The translations under genes and the position numbers were made by a program. This document shows, one piece after another, positions 8,929 through 17,018 of a stretch of 64,000 nucleotides of DNA; the first letter of the stretch is position 1, and every line of letters starts with the position of its first letter. The notes under the pieces are model-generated. The model searched no databases. It had not been told where the DNA came from and saw only the letters and a program-made list of their open reading frames with translations. This DNA comes from Helicobacter japonicus (GTDB taxonomy: Bacteria > Campylobacterota > Campylobacteria > Campylobacterales > Helicobacteraceae), in the NCBI RefSeq assembly GCF_000762845.2, contig NZ_JRMQ02000001.1, positions 248,001-312,000 on the forward strand, read 5' to 3'.

Positions 8929-9510
8929 TTATTTGGCAATATCGGCTTCTATCATTAAATCACCATTGCCATTATCATAAGTCCTATATGCTAAACCATA
9001 CGTGTGCAAACCTAATGCTATTGCCCCAATACCTAAAAATCCTGTAAGAGTATCGCTTGTCATTTCTTCCTTTGGAATTTTAAGATTTTTTAAAAGTTCT
9101 CCACCTATCATTCCACTAACCATTCCATCTGCCCCTGCATTAAGACTAAGACTCAAAGTAACAAGTGCATCTGTTACCTCATCTACCTCATCACGAACAG
9201 GAAATTTGCCTGTTTTGCGCATTTCTTTAAATATCTCTATCGCATTTTCAGCACTCTTATTGATAATATTTGCCTTACAAATGCTTGATTTTTTATCTTT
9301 ATCAAGTTTCATTAAAGTAATTTCACCTACCTCAAACCCTAAACTTTTTAATGTAATTTTTTTATCATTTTTTCCCTCTGCATTTCCAAAGAATAAGATA
9401 TTAAGGGCTTGTTCAGCATAGTCTTTGCTATCGCATTTATAATCATTTCCACACCCACTCAACAAACCTACCAATACTACACTTCCTATCAAGGTAACAA
9501 TTTTTCTCAT
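8929..9510 (-). CDS. Predicted lipoprotein of unknown function
   Basis: A 193-residue secreted protein with a lipobox: charged start MRKIV, hydrophobic stretch, then LLSGC with the lipidated cysteine near residue 19. I chose this ATG over one 15 bp upstream because the upstream codons contain the ribosome site (GGAGAG). The mature part has two more cysteines, a charged middle, and a Gly/Leu-rich hydrophobic segment near residues 160-180 that may embed in membrane. I do not recognise the family. It ends about 10 bp before the broken EVE-like gene, so the two probably share a transcript. Neighbouring genes are also small and unassigned, suggesting an accessory patch. Confidence 0.75.
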   Translation of the reverse strand: MRKIVTLIGSVVLVGLLSGCGNDYKCDSKDYAEQALNILFFGNAEGKNDKKITLKSLGFEVGEITLMKLDKDKKSSICKANIINKSAENAIEIFKEMRKTGKFPVRDEVDEVTDALVTLSLSLNAGADGMVSGMIGGELLKNLKIPKEEMTSDTLTGFLGIGAIALGLHTYGLAYRTYDNGNGDLMIEADIAK

Positions 9511-9584
9511 CTTCTCTCCTTTCATTTTTATATACCAAACATCATAAGCTGATTAGAAATCTTATTAAGATTATCTTGCTTTTT

Positions 9585-10016
9585 TCATTGAGGCAAGATT
9601 GAAAGCAATTTATTTAAGTTTTGCTTTCTTAACTTTTTGCCAACTAAGAATAAATCTACAATGTTCCAAACCATAATAATGAATAGGCATAATGACCCTA
9701 ATCTTGCTAATACAGAATTAGAATCACCTGCAACAATCACTGAAAAAACAAAGAAAATAACAACAAGTGCTAATCGCACTCCACCTAAAACCATATCCCC
9801 AATCATAAATCGAGCAACGCCTAACCAACCAAAACAGAAATTTGCTATCCAAAAAACAAATGCTGGCGATTTTAATCCAAGCATAGGAATCTTAGCCATA
9901 AACTCATCACGCGACTTTTCATCAAGGCTATCAAGCTTCTCTTTGAGTTGTTGTTGCTCAAGAAAATCTTTTGGCAATTTGTCTTGCACACTCATTAATA
10001 TCATATTTGAATCCAT
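9585..10016 (-). CDS. TM2-domain-like small membrane protein
   Basis: A 143-residue protein with a charged, probably cytoplasmic N-terminal 45 residues and three hydrophobic segments after that. The pattern WLGVARFMIGDMVLGGVRL followed downstream by WNIVDLFLV matches the TM2 domain layout (GxxGxxRFYxGxxxxGxxxL then WxxxD). Function of TM2 proteins is generally unknown. The ATG at 10016 is preceded by AAGGGG. It lies 75 bp upstream of the lipoprotein gene on the same strand and may be co-transcribed with it. The reverse strand of this region also has an open frame, which I take as a shadow. Confidence 0.7.
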   Translation of the reverse strand: MDSNMILMSVQDKLPKDFLEQQQLKEKLDSLDEKSRDEFMAKIPMLGLKSPAFVFWIANFCFGWLGVARFMIGDMVLGGVRLALVVIFFVFSVIVAGDSNSVLARLGSLCLFIIMVWNIVDLFLVGKKLRKQNLNKLLSILPQ

Positions 10017-10176
10017 ATTTTCCCCTTGTTTTAAAATTGAAATTGAAATAATACGATATATTTTCTTAAAAATTTATTTATATATGAAATATATTCGTAA
10101 TTTGAAATCAAGATAAAGTTGTATTTAATTCGCCTATTACAACTTACAAATCCATAGAAGCAAATAAGGAAAACTG

Positions 10177-10386
10177 ATGAAATATACGCAACAAGATAAG
10201 GCGAGAATCTTACGCATTACGACACGCACATTGCAGAGGTGGAAATATACAAAGCCTGAATTGTTTGCCCTCATTGAAGCTGGATTTAAAATGCGTGAGA
10301 GAATCTATACGCAAGAAATGTATAATGAAGAAATACAATCTCTTGTTAAATCCATTGACCCGCATACTCTTCCTTCATCTCACTAA
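10177..10386 (+). CDS. Small putative helix-turn-helix protein
   Basis: A 69-residue basic protein. Residues 5-30 (QDKARILRITTRTLQRWKY) look like a helix-turn-helix of the kind seen in phage or transposase-type regulators, where TTRTLQRW would be the recognition helix. An AAGGAAAA ribosome site precedes the ATG. The C-terminal half is a charged helix without recognisable motifs. It stands alone between the TM2-like gene (opposite strand) and pseG. Could be a small regulator or the remnant of a mobile element; I cannot name it. Confidence 0.55.
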   Translation: MKYTQQDKARILRITTRTLQRWKYTKPELFALIEAGFKMRERIYTQEMYNEEIQSLVKSIDPHTLPSSH

Positions 10387-10495
10387 GCTTTTGGCACAAA
10401 TAATCTAGCCCTTTCATATTTTGTTTATCTTTACACTTTCTTATTTATGGAATCAACTTTGCTACATCATCAAAACTTTAAATTGAAGGAAAGGT

Positions 10496-12073
10496 ATGCG
10501 CGTTGATATTTTTTGTGAAAGTGGGGAGAAATATGGATTAGGACATTTTTATCGCTGTTTGAAACTTATAGCAATCTGTGGGAAAATTCCGCAAGTAAAT
10601 GCTATCACTCTCCATAATCGCGGAGACTTTACCCCTCCACCATTCAATGATTTGCTTGATGAGAATATGCAAGATTCTGTAATCTTAGAGTGCAAAAACT
10701 ATGAATGGCTCTCTACCCAGCCACAAATGCTTGATGTCGCCATTGTCGATAGCTATGAAACACAAGAATGGTTTTACTATCGTCTTAAATCCCATAGCAA
10801 AGCACTTATATGCCTTGATGATACACTAAGAGATGTATATCCTCCACAAAGCTATATCCTCAATCAAAGCTCACAAGAGCATTTCTCATCACAAAAATAT
10901 CACCTTTGGTGCGGACAAGAATACATCATACCGCCTATTATTTTGCCCGAGCATTCCCCCTCTCATACACATAATAAACAAATCTTTATAAGCTTTGGTG
11001 GAGTAGATAGTGGAAATCTCACACAAGAGATAGTTCATCATATTTCACAATTCATTGCTTCAAATGACTTCGCACATTGCCATTTTCATATTGTCTTAGG
11101 CAATGGCTACACTCATCAGCTCTCTATTCCACCAGAAATTAGTCCTTATATCACTCTCTATTCTCATCTATCGCCAAAAGATTTTTTACACAAAGCTAGT
11201 GTTTGTGATTATGCGATAAGCGCAGGTGGTGGAAGTATGTTAGAATTAATAATGCTCAAAATTCCAAGCATCATTATAGAATCTGCCCCAAATCAAAGGA
11301 TTCAAATTACGCAATGGGAACAAGCTGGTGCAATAGCTCTAGCTCAAAACCCCTATGACGCGATTCTTCTTTTGCACTCTTGGTGTGAAAATATGCCATC
11401 TTCATATAATAAAGATACTATCAAAGCTACCTTGCATAGCCTTTCTTTAGGCACTTTGCTCCCTAAAGCCCTCTCTACCCTTTTTGCACAAGTTGCAGAA
11501 TCTGAACAGATTCAATCCCATAACTTTCATAGACACAGCACACAAAAAGATAAAACAAATCTGGATTCTCTCCTTGCCTTATCTTTCAATGAACTTACAC
11601 AAGAAGAATCTCATATTGTCCTCTCTATGCGTAATCACGAGCAAGTCGCACGATGGATGTATGCTACACATATTACCTCCTCATCACATCACACATTTTT
11701 ACAAGAACTCAAAAATGACCATTCAAAACGATATTGGCTTTTTAAATACAATGGTGAATACATTGGTGTAGGCTCACTTACACGCATAAATCTTACACAT
11801 AAACACGCATTTATTGGTATCTATACAAATCCCTTTTGCACTCAAAGCAATAAAGGCAAACGCATTTTGACATTTTTAGAATCTTTTGCCACACAAAATC
11901 TCGCTCTCCACACATTACATCTTGAAGTTTTAAGCCATAATGAACGCGCATTACGATTCTATGAAAAATGTAATTATATCCGAGAGGGCGTATTGCGTGA
12001 TTTCATCTTGTGTAAAGAATCTCCACAAAGACGATATTATGATGTGATTTTAATGTATAAGGAATGTCAATGA
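10496..12073 (+). CDS. pseG-pseH: Fused PseG-PseH: UDP-sugar hydrolase and N-acetyltransferase of pseudaminic acid synthesis
   Basis: A bifunctional protein of 525 residues. Residues 1 to about 350 match PseG, the hydrolase that removes UDP from the 2,4-diacetamido-altropyranose: the GxGH catalytic loop is at 14-17 (H17), and the GT-B-like AISAGGGSMLELI motif lies near 240. From about residue 360 to the end a GNAT acetyltransferase matches PseH, which acetylates the 4-amino sugar: FNELT, MRNHEQVARWM, and NERALRFYEKCNY with the Y of the GNAT fold. The steps are not consecutive (PseH precedes PseG), so fusion may channel intermediates. GGAAAGG precedes the start. PseI overlaps by four bases. 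Product feeds flagellin glycosylation. Confidence 0.88.
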   Translation: MRVDIFCESGEKYGLGHFYRCLKLIAICGKIPQVNAITLHNRGDFTPPPFNDLLDENMQDSVILECKNYEWLSTQPQMLDVAIVDSYETQEWFYYRLKSHSKALICLDDTLRDVYPPQSYILNQSSQEHFSSQKYHLWCGQEYIIPPIILPEHSPSHTHNKQIFISFGGVDSGNLTQEIVHHISQFIASNDFAHCHFHIVLGNGYTHQLSIPPEISPYITLYSHLSPKDFLHKASVCDYAISAGGGSMLELIMLKIPSIIIESAPNQRIQITQWEQAGAIALAQNPYDAILLLHSWCENMPSSYNKDTIKATLHSLSLGTLLPKALSTLFAQVAESEQIQSHNFHRHSTQKDKTNLDSLLALSFNELTQEESHIVLSMRNHEQVARWMYATHITSSSHHTFLQELKNDHSKRYWLFKYNGEYIGVGSLTRINLTHKHAFIGIYTNPFCTQSNKGKRILTFLESFATQNLALHTLHLEVLSHNERALRFYEKCNYIREGVLRDFILCKESPQRRYYDVILMYKECQ

Positions 12074-13098
12074 AAACACAAACGCCCCTTATCATTGCTG
12101 AACTTAGTGCAAACCACAATCAAAGCTTAGAAATTGCCAAAGATTCTATTCGCGCTATTGCTGAATGCGGAGCTGATGGAGTGAAACTTCAAACCTATAC
12201 ACCAGAATGCCTTACTCTCAACTCAAATGCACCACAATTTTGTATTAGTGGTGGAACTTTATGGGATAAACGACAACTCTATGAACTCTATCAGGAAGCA
12301 CAAACTCCTTGGGAATGGCATCAAGAGCTTTTCTCTCTTGCTAGAGAGCTAGGCTTAATTGTCTTTAGCTCACCATTTTCAGTAAAAGGTGTTGCATTTT
12401 TAGAATCCCTACAATGCCCCATCTATAAAGTAGCAAGTTTTGAAGTAATGCACTATGAGCTTATAGAAGCTATTGCCAAAACTAAAAAACCTATTATTAT
12501 CTCCACAGGAGTGGCTACACGCAAGGAGCTCAAAACTACACTAGAGATTTGCCATAAATATGGCTGTAAGGACATTACCTTGCTTCATTGTATAAGTGAA
12601 TATCCTGCCCCATTAGAATCTGCAAATCTCCTTGCTATGCCTGAACTTGCTAAAACTTATAAAAAATATCACATCAAATATGGCTTATCTGACCATACAC
12701 TTGGCGCACTTTGCCCGAGTATTGCTACAAGCTTAGGGGCAAGTATGATTGAGAAACATTTTATCCTAGACAGCTCACTTGGTGGTGTAGATAGTGCATT
12801 TAGTATGGATAAAAAAGCATTTAAAGAAATGGTGGAGCAAGTGCGTAATACCTCTCAAGCACTAGGAGAGAAAAAACCAAAAATTTCAACAGCAACAATA
12901 AAAAAAAGACGACAATTTGCGCGAAGCATTTGGGTAAGCGCAGATATTAAAAAAGGTGAAAAATTCACGCATAAAAATCTCTGTGTCTTGCGTCCTAGTG
13001 GTGGGGCACACCCACGACATTTATCTAAGATTCTAGGCAAAAATGCAAAAAGAACTATCAAAAAAAGTGAGCCTCTAAGCTTAGATGATGTCAAATAA
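12070..13098 (+). CDS. pseI: Pseudaminic acid synthase
   Basis: Condenses the PseG product with phosphoenolpyruvate to form pseudaminic acid. The NeuB-type barrel opens with IIAELSANHNQ and contains GADGVKLQTYTP, FSSPFS, KVASFE, IISTGVA and YGLSDHTLG; a C-terminal SAF/antifreeze-like domain (about 285-342) contains RSIWVSADIKKGE and RPSGGAHPRH. I place the start at the second ATG because it forms an ATGA overlap with pseG-pseH and has AAGGA 6 nt upstream; the first ATG touches that site. Substrate assignment to pseudaminic rather than legionaminic or sialic acid rests on the fused PseG-PseH gene directly upstream. Confidence 0.92.
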   Translation: MKTQTPLIIAELSANHNQSLEIAKDSIRAIAECGADGVKLQTYTPECLTLNSNAPQFCISGGTLWDKRQLYELYQEAQTPWEWHQELFSLARELGLIVFSSPFSVKGVAFLESLQCPIYKVASFEVMHYELIEAIAKTKKPIIISTGVATRKELKTTLEICHKYGCKDITLLHCISEYPAPLESANLLAMPELAKTYKKYHIKYGLSDHTLGALCPSIATSLGASMIEKHFILDSSLGGVDSAFSMDKKAFKEMVEQVRNTSQALGEKKPKISTATIKKRRQFARSIWVSADIKKGEKFTHKNLCVLRPSGGAHPRHLSKILGKNAKRTIKKSEPLSLDDVK

Positions 13099-13120
13099 TC
13101 AAGAGTAAAGTTATTTCAAG

Positions 13121-13126
13121 TATAAT
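13121..13126 (+). promoter_or_regulatory. Putative -10 element
   Basis: TATAAT 31 bp before the class V aminotransferase start, in the 58-bp gap after pseI. It suggests that the aminotransferase-miaA pair has its own promoter and is not simply part of the pse transcript. No -35 is recognisable. Confidence 0.45.
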
Positions 13127-13156
13127 GCACTTCTAATTTTACACTAAGGAGAGAGT

Positions 13157-14272
13157 ATGCTACTTTTTACGCCCGGTCCCACACCTGTGCCAGAATCTAT
13201 ACGCAATGCGATGAGTGAGCCTACCCTGCACCACCGCACACCAGAGTTTGAATCAGTTTTTGCAAAAGCAAGAGAGGGGCTTTTAAAAATGCTGAAAATG
13301 CCGGAGGTGCTTATGCTTGCAAGTAGTGGTAGCGGTGCTATGGAGGCGTGTGTATGCACCTTCACTCAAAACAAAATGCTCAGTATCAATAGTGGTAAAT
13401 TTGGTGAGCGATTTGGCAAAATTGCTAAAGCACACAAGATTCCCTATAAAGAAATCATAAATGAATGGGATACTCCTGCGAGTGTAGAGAGTGTGCTTGA
13501 GATACTTAAAAATGAAAAGGATATAGACTGCTTTTGTATTCAAATGTGTGAATCTGCAGGAGGGTTGCGCCACAATGTAGAGGAAATTGCAAAAGCTATC
13601 AAGGCTTACAATCCACGCATAGTGGTGGTAGTAGATGCTATTACTGCAATGGGTGTAGAAGAAATTGATATTAGCCATATTGACGCACTCATTGGTGGCT
13701 CACAAAAAGCCTTTATGCTACCACCGGGTTTAAGTATTATAGGGCTTTCTCAATATGCTATAGAACTTGCAAATGAGCGGGATAGAGGCTTTTATTTTAA
13801 TCTCAAAACAGAGCTTAAAAATCAAACCCACAATACCACTGCTTGGACTGCGCCTACGACCATTATCACAGGATTGGCAAAGTATTTTGAACTTGTAAAT
13901 GGAGATTTTAAAGGTATTTATAAAAAAACCAAAGCACGAAGCCTTGCCACACACAAGGCTTTAGAATCTTTAGGGCTTAGGATTTATCCTAAAAATCCTG
14001 CTCTTGCAATGAATACTATTTATGATGAGGCTAATGCTGCTTCTCTTAGGAAGATTCTCAAAAATGAATTTGACATAAACGCTGCAGGTGGGCAAGATAA
14101 GCTCAAAACAAGTATTGTGCGCTTTAATCAAATGGGGCTTATTCCGCTTAATGAAAGTGTGTGGGTTGTGAATGCAGTTGAACTTGCATTAGATTCTCTT
14201 AAGCTACGCTCATTTAATGGAGAAGCAAACAAAGTCTTTTTGCAATCTTATTATGATTTGCTTAAAAAATGA
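13157..14272 (+). CDS. Class V aminotransferase (serine/alanine-glyoxylate type; possible phosphoserine aminotransferase)
   Basis: A 371-residue PLP enzyme. The N-terminal FTPGPTPVPESI and HHRTPEF motifs are typical of the AGXT/PucG branch; ASSGSGAMEA binds the phosphate, VVDAITAMG holds the aspartate and GGSQKAF contains the Schiff-base K184. The family transfers amino groups between small amino and keto acids. Some epsilonproteobacteria lack a classical serC and this branch has been proposed to fill the serine pathway; that assignment here is inference. It overlaps miaA by four bases (ATGA) and has AAGGAGAG before its start and its own -10 hexamer. Confidence 0.82.
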   Translation: MLLFTPGPTPVPESIRNAMSEPTLHHRTPEFESVFAKAREGLLKMLKMPEVLMLASSGSGAMEACVCTFTQNKMLSINSGKFGERFGKIAKAHKIPYKEIINEWDTPASVESVLEILKNEKDIDCFCIQMCESAGGLRHNVEEIAKAIKAYNPRIVVVVDAITAMGVEEIDISHIDALIGGSQKAFMLPPGLSIIGLSQYAIELANERDRGFYFNLKTELKNQTHNTTAWTAPTTIITGLAKYFELVNGDFKGIYKKTKARSLATHKALESLGLRIYPKNPALAMNTIYDEANAASLRKILKNEFDINAAGGQDKLKTSIVRFNQMGLIPLNESVWVVNAVELALDSLKLRSFNGEANKVFLQSYYDLLKK

Positions 14273-15171
14273 GGCTTATTGCCATAATTGGTGCAAGTGG
14301 AAGCGGTAAAAGTGCTCTCGCTCACCGCATAGCAATAGAACAAAATTGCGAAATTTTTAGCCTTGATTCTTTAAGCATTTATAAATATATTGATATTGCT
14401 TCTGCTAAACCTACACCTTTAGAGCAAGCACAGGTGCGTTATCACGCACTAAATCTCTTAGAACCAAGTCAAAAAAGCAATGCTATGCTTTTTAAGAATC
14501 TTTTGCTTCAAACGCTTACATATTTAAAAGAAAATGCTCCGCATACACCTTTACTCATTGTGGGCGGGAGTAGCTTTTTTCTTAAAAGCATTATTGATGG
14601 CTTAAGCCCTATGCCTCCTTTGCAATCCTATGAAAAATGGGTAGATTCTCTAGGTGATTTAGCTGCAAAATACAATGTTCTATGTGAAATTGATAGCACT
14701 TACGCTCATAACATTAAACCAAACGATTCGTATAGAATCTGCAAAGCCCTAGCACTTTTTAAGGCTACAAATATGCCACCAAGCGTATATTTTGCAACAC
14801 ATAGAAAAGAGCCTTTGGGCTATGATATTGAGATTTTTAGCCTTGAATGCGAACGCAACGAGTTAAGAGAGCGCATTGCTAAGCGCACAAAAGCAATGAT
14901 TCAGCAAGGGATTGTAGAAGAAGTGCAAAAAGTATTAGAATCTTATGGCACACAAGCCCCTGCTTTAAGAGCTATCGGCACAAAAGAATGTGTCGAGTTT
15001 TTACAAGGTAAAATACCTTCGCTTCAAAAACTGCAGGAACAAATCTTTTTTCATACTTGCCAACTCGCCAAACGTCAGCGCACCTTTAATCACACTCAAT
15101 TTAGCCGTATCACGCATTTGCAAGAATATGATTTAGAAAAAGCACTTATTCGGCTACTACAAGAAAACTAA
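14269..15171 (+). CDS. miaA: tRNA dimethylallyltransferase
   Basis: Adds an isopentenyl group to A37 of tRNAs reading U-starting codons. The P-loop GASGSGKSA is at residues 8-16, followed by FSLDSLSIYKYIDIASAKP, the MiaA variant of the D-S-x-Q/S region, and the substrate-recognition VGGSSFFLKSIIDGLSP. The C-terminal part has ALRAIGTKE and QLAKRQRTF, both characteristic. Length 300 is normal. The start overlaps the aminotransferase stop (ATGA), so translation is coupled. Convergent with the Bax inhibitor-like gene; a weak imperfect hairpin (about 15223-15246) lies between them. Confidence 0.93.
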   Translation: MRLIAIIGASGSGKSALAHRIAIEQNCEIFSLDSLSIYKYIDIASAKPTPLEQAQVRYHALNLLEPSQKSNAMLFKNLLLQTLTYLKENAPHTPLLIVGGSSFFLKSIIDGLSPMPPLQSYEKWVDSLGDLAAKYNVLCEIDSTYAHNIKPNDSYRICKALALFKATNMPPSVYFATHRKEPLGYDIEIFSLECERNELRERIAKRTKAMIQQGIVEEVQKVLESYGTQAPALRAIGTKECVEFLQGKIPSLQKLQEQIFFHTCQLAKRQRTFNHTQFSRITHLQEYDLEKALIRLLQEN

Positions 15172-15254
15172 TCGTTTCTTATCTATAAAAATATTTGAAT
15201 CTGTAAAATTAAGAAAAGAGGAAGAGGATATGCCCTGCATACCCTCATAGAGTA

Positions 15255-15947
15255 TTAATCTCTGCTTGTAAAACCAATAATTGAAAGCAAAGACACAAAA
15301 ATATTATAAAAATCAAGATACAAATTAATTGCTGCATCAACGGGGCTAGTATATAAACCACGAATAATATTTTGTGTATCATAGGCTACATACAAGCTAA
15401 AGAGTATTGCTGCTGCACTTGAAATCAATACTTGAAACATAGAGCTTCCAAGAAAGAGATTTACAAGTGAGCATACAACTACAACAATAAGAGCAATAAA
15501 GAGCATTTTGCCCATATTAGCTAAATCTTTTGTAGTTTTAATACCAAAAATACTCATAACGCCAAAAATAATTGTTGTCATAGCAAACGCCATTGCAACT
15601 GCACCAGCACCAGCCTTATACGCTACCATAGCTATAAGAGGCGTAATCGCCAAACCTGTAAGCGTAGTAAAAATAAAGAGCATAGCAATATTTAAGCCTG
15701 GCTTTGAACGAGAAAACATAAGTCCAAAGAGAGCTGCAATTTCAGCAATAAAAATAAAAAGTCTATATTGCACTACAAGTTCTAAATACATAAACCCAAA
15801 CATTGCACCAACAAACGCAAAAAACAAACTTGCACCAAAAAATTTGTAGGTTGTTTTTACAAAATTTACTAATGCACTATCGCGTTCTGCTACTGCTTCA
15901 TTCGCAAACTGCGCATTATTTGTATAATCTCTATCATAAAGTCCCAT
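15255..15947 (-). CDS. Bax inhibitor-1 (YccA/YbhL) family membrane protein
   Basis: A 230-residue integral membrane protein with seven hydrophobic segments spanning about residues 30-225, preceded by a short polar N-terminus (MGLYDRDYTNNAQ). The pattern FIALIVVVVCSLVNLFLG, LFSLYVAYDTQNI and the final DAAINLYLDFYNIF is diagnostic of the BI-1/UPF0005 family, whose pH-sensing aspartates in E. coli relatives form a calcium-leak channel; the equivalents here would be in YDTQ and LDFYN. AAGGAG precedes the ATG. It is a single-gene unit, convergent with miaA. Physiological role in bacteria is poorly defined. Confidence 0.88.
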   Translation of the reverse strand: MGLYDRDYTNNAQFANEAVAERDSALVNFVKTTYKFFGASLFFAFVGAMFGFMYLELVVQYRLFIFIAEIAALFGLMFSRSKPGLNIAMLFIFTTLTGLAITPLIAMVAYKAGAGAVAMAFAMTTIIFGVMSIFGIKTTKDLANMGKMLFIALIVVVVCSLVNLFLGSSMFQVLISSAAAILFSLYVAYDTQNIIRGLYTSPVDAAINLYLDFYNIFVSLLSIIGFTSRD

Positions 15948-16070
15948 TTTTTTCTCCTTAATATCTAAAGATAGAATTAGGATAAAATTCTATCATATCT
16001 TTACTAACAAATTTTATACGCTCTTAACACACTGCTATACTTAACTTCTCTTATTTATTAGAAACAGATT

Positions 16071-16973
16071 CTATATAAATTCTTTAACCAAATTTGGCTT
16101 ATTTGCACTCATAAAATGAAATTTATTATGCACTTTTTGAATTTCTTGCATTAATACTAAAGAGTTTTCTAATCCAACCTTGTTTTCTTCATCTATCCCT
16201 TTATGATGAGCTTTTTCAAGCTTTTGCACCCATTCATTTGGAATAAATACACCCGGAAGCTTATCGCGCAAAAAAAGTGCTGTTTTATAGCTCATTACAG
16301 GGAAAAATCCTAGCACAAGCGCACAATTACTCTTATTTTGTGCATTTAATGTCTCTATATTTGTAAGCAAAAATTCCGCTGCCTTAGCAGAATATACAGG
16401 CTGTGTAAAAAGTGCCGATATATGAGAGGCATTAAGCTTTTTTTGCATTTTGTTTATAATGCTTTGGGGATTATTCGCATACGCATTTATCACTTGAAAA
16501 TTATAAATTGTATCCACTTTTTCTTTGAGAATCTTACCATTTACAGCTTTGCCCTCATTAAGATTATCAATAATCATTCCAAGCTTTAAAGAACTATCTT
16601 CAAATACACCCTTTGCTTCAAGACAATCTCCATTTTTAATGCTATCACCTGTAAGTGTAAGAAAAGTGCGCAATCCAAACTCATTTGCTGCTAAAATATC
16701 TCCACATAAAGCAATAGAGTTTCTATCTCGCATTGAAAGTGTGCAAATCACAGGCTTTTTGAGTGCTTGTTGTAATTTAATTGAATTGAGAATCGACGAA
16801 GGCTTAAAACGAGCTAAGGGAGAATCTGTGCAAACAAAAGCATCGACCTTTTGTATATCTTGAAGTTGCTCGACAAGCTGCTTATCGAGCTGTGCGCTTA
16901 CACTTGGTGACACTTCCAGACTCAAAAAAGATTTACAAGAACGAAGCTTCTCTATCATAAATTCAATATTCAT
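16071..16973 (-). CDS. metF: 5,10-methylenetetrahydrofolate reductase
   Basis: Flavoenzyme that makes 5-methyl-THF for methionine synthesis. The barrel shows LSLEVSPS at the start, FVCTDSPLARF, NEFGLRTFLTLTGDS (the folate/FAD region) and ISALFTQPVYS, all aligned with MetF, with length 300. I chose ATG at 16973 over a GTG six bases upstream: AAGGGG lies at a usable distance only from the ATG. It follows metE with a 45-bp gap on the same strand, so the two probably form an operon in which MetF makes the donor MetE consumes. Sequence is diverged from E. coli MetF but typical for epsilonproteobacteria. Confidence 0.87.
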   Translation of the reverse strand: MNIEFMIEKLRSCKSFLSLEVSPSVSAQLDKQLVEQLQDIQKVDAFVCTDSPLARFKPSSILNSIKLQQALKKPVICTLSMRDRNSIALCGDILAANEFGLRTFLTLTGDSIKNGDCLEAKGVFEDSSLKLGMIIDNLNEGKAVNGKILKEKVDTIYNFQVINAYANNPQSIINKMQKKLNASHISALFTQPVYSAKAAEFLLTNIETLNAQNKSNCALVLGFFPVMSYKTALFLRDKLPGVFIPNEWVQKLEKAHHKGIDEENKVGLENSLVLMQEIQKVHNKFHFMSANKPNLVKEFI

Positions 16974-17018
16974 CTCCACCCCTTAGCTCAAGTTTAAGTC
17001 TTTAAAAATTTATGAATT

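Noticed and set aside
9002-9421. 139-codon plus-strand frame opposite the lipoprotein gene
   Set aside because: The minus-strand frame has a signal peptide with lipobox and a ribosome site; the plus frame is its shadow.
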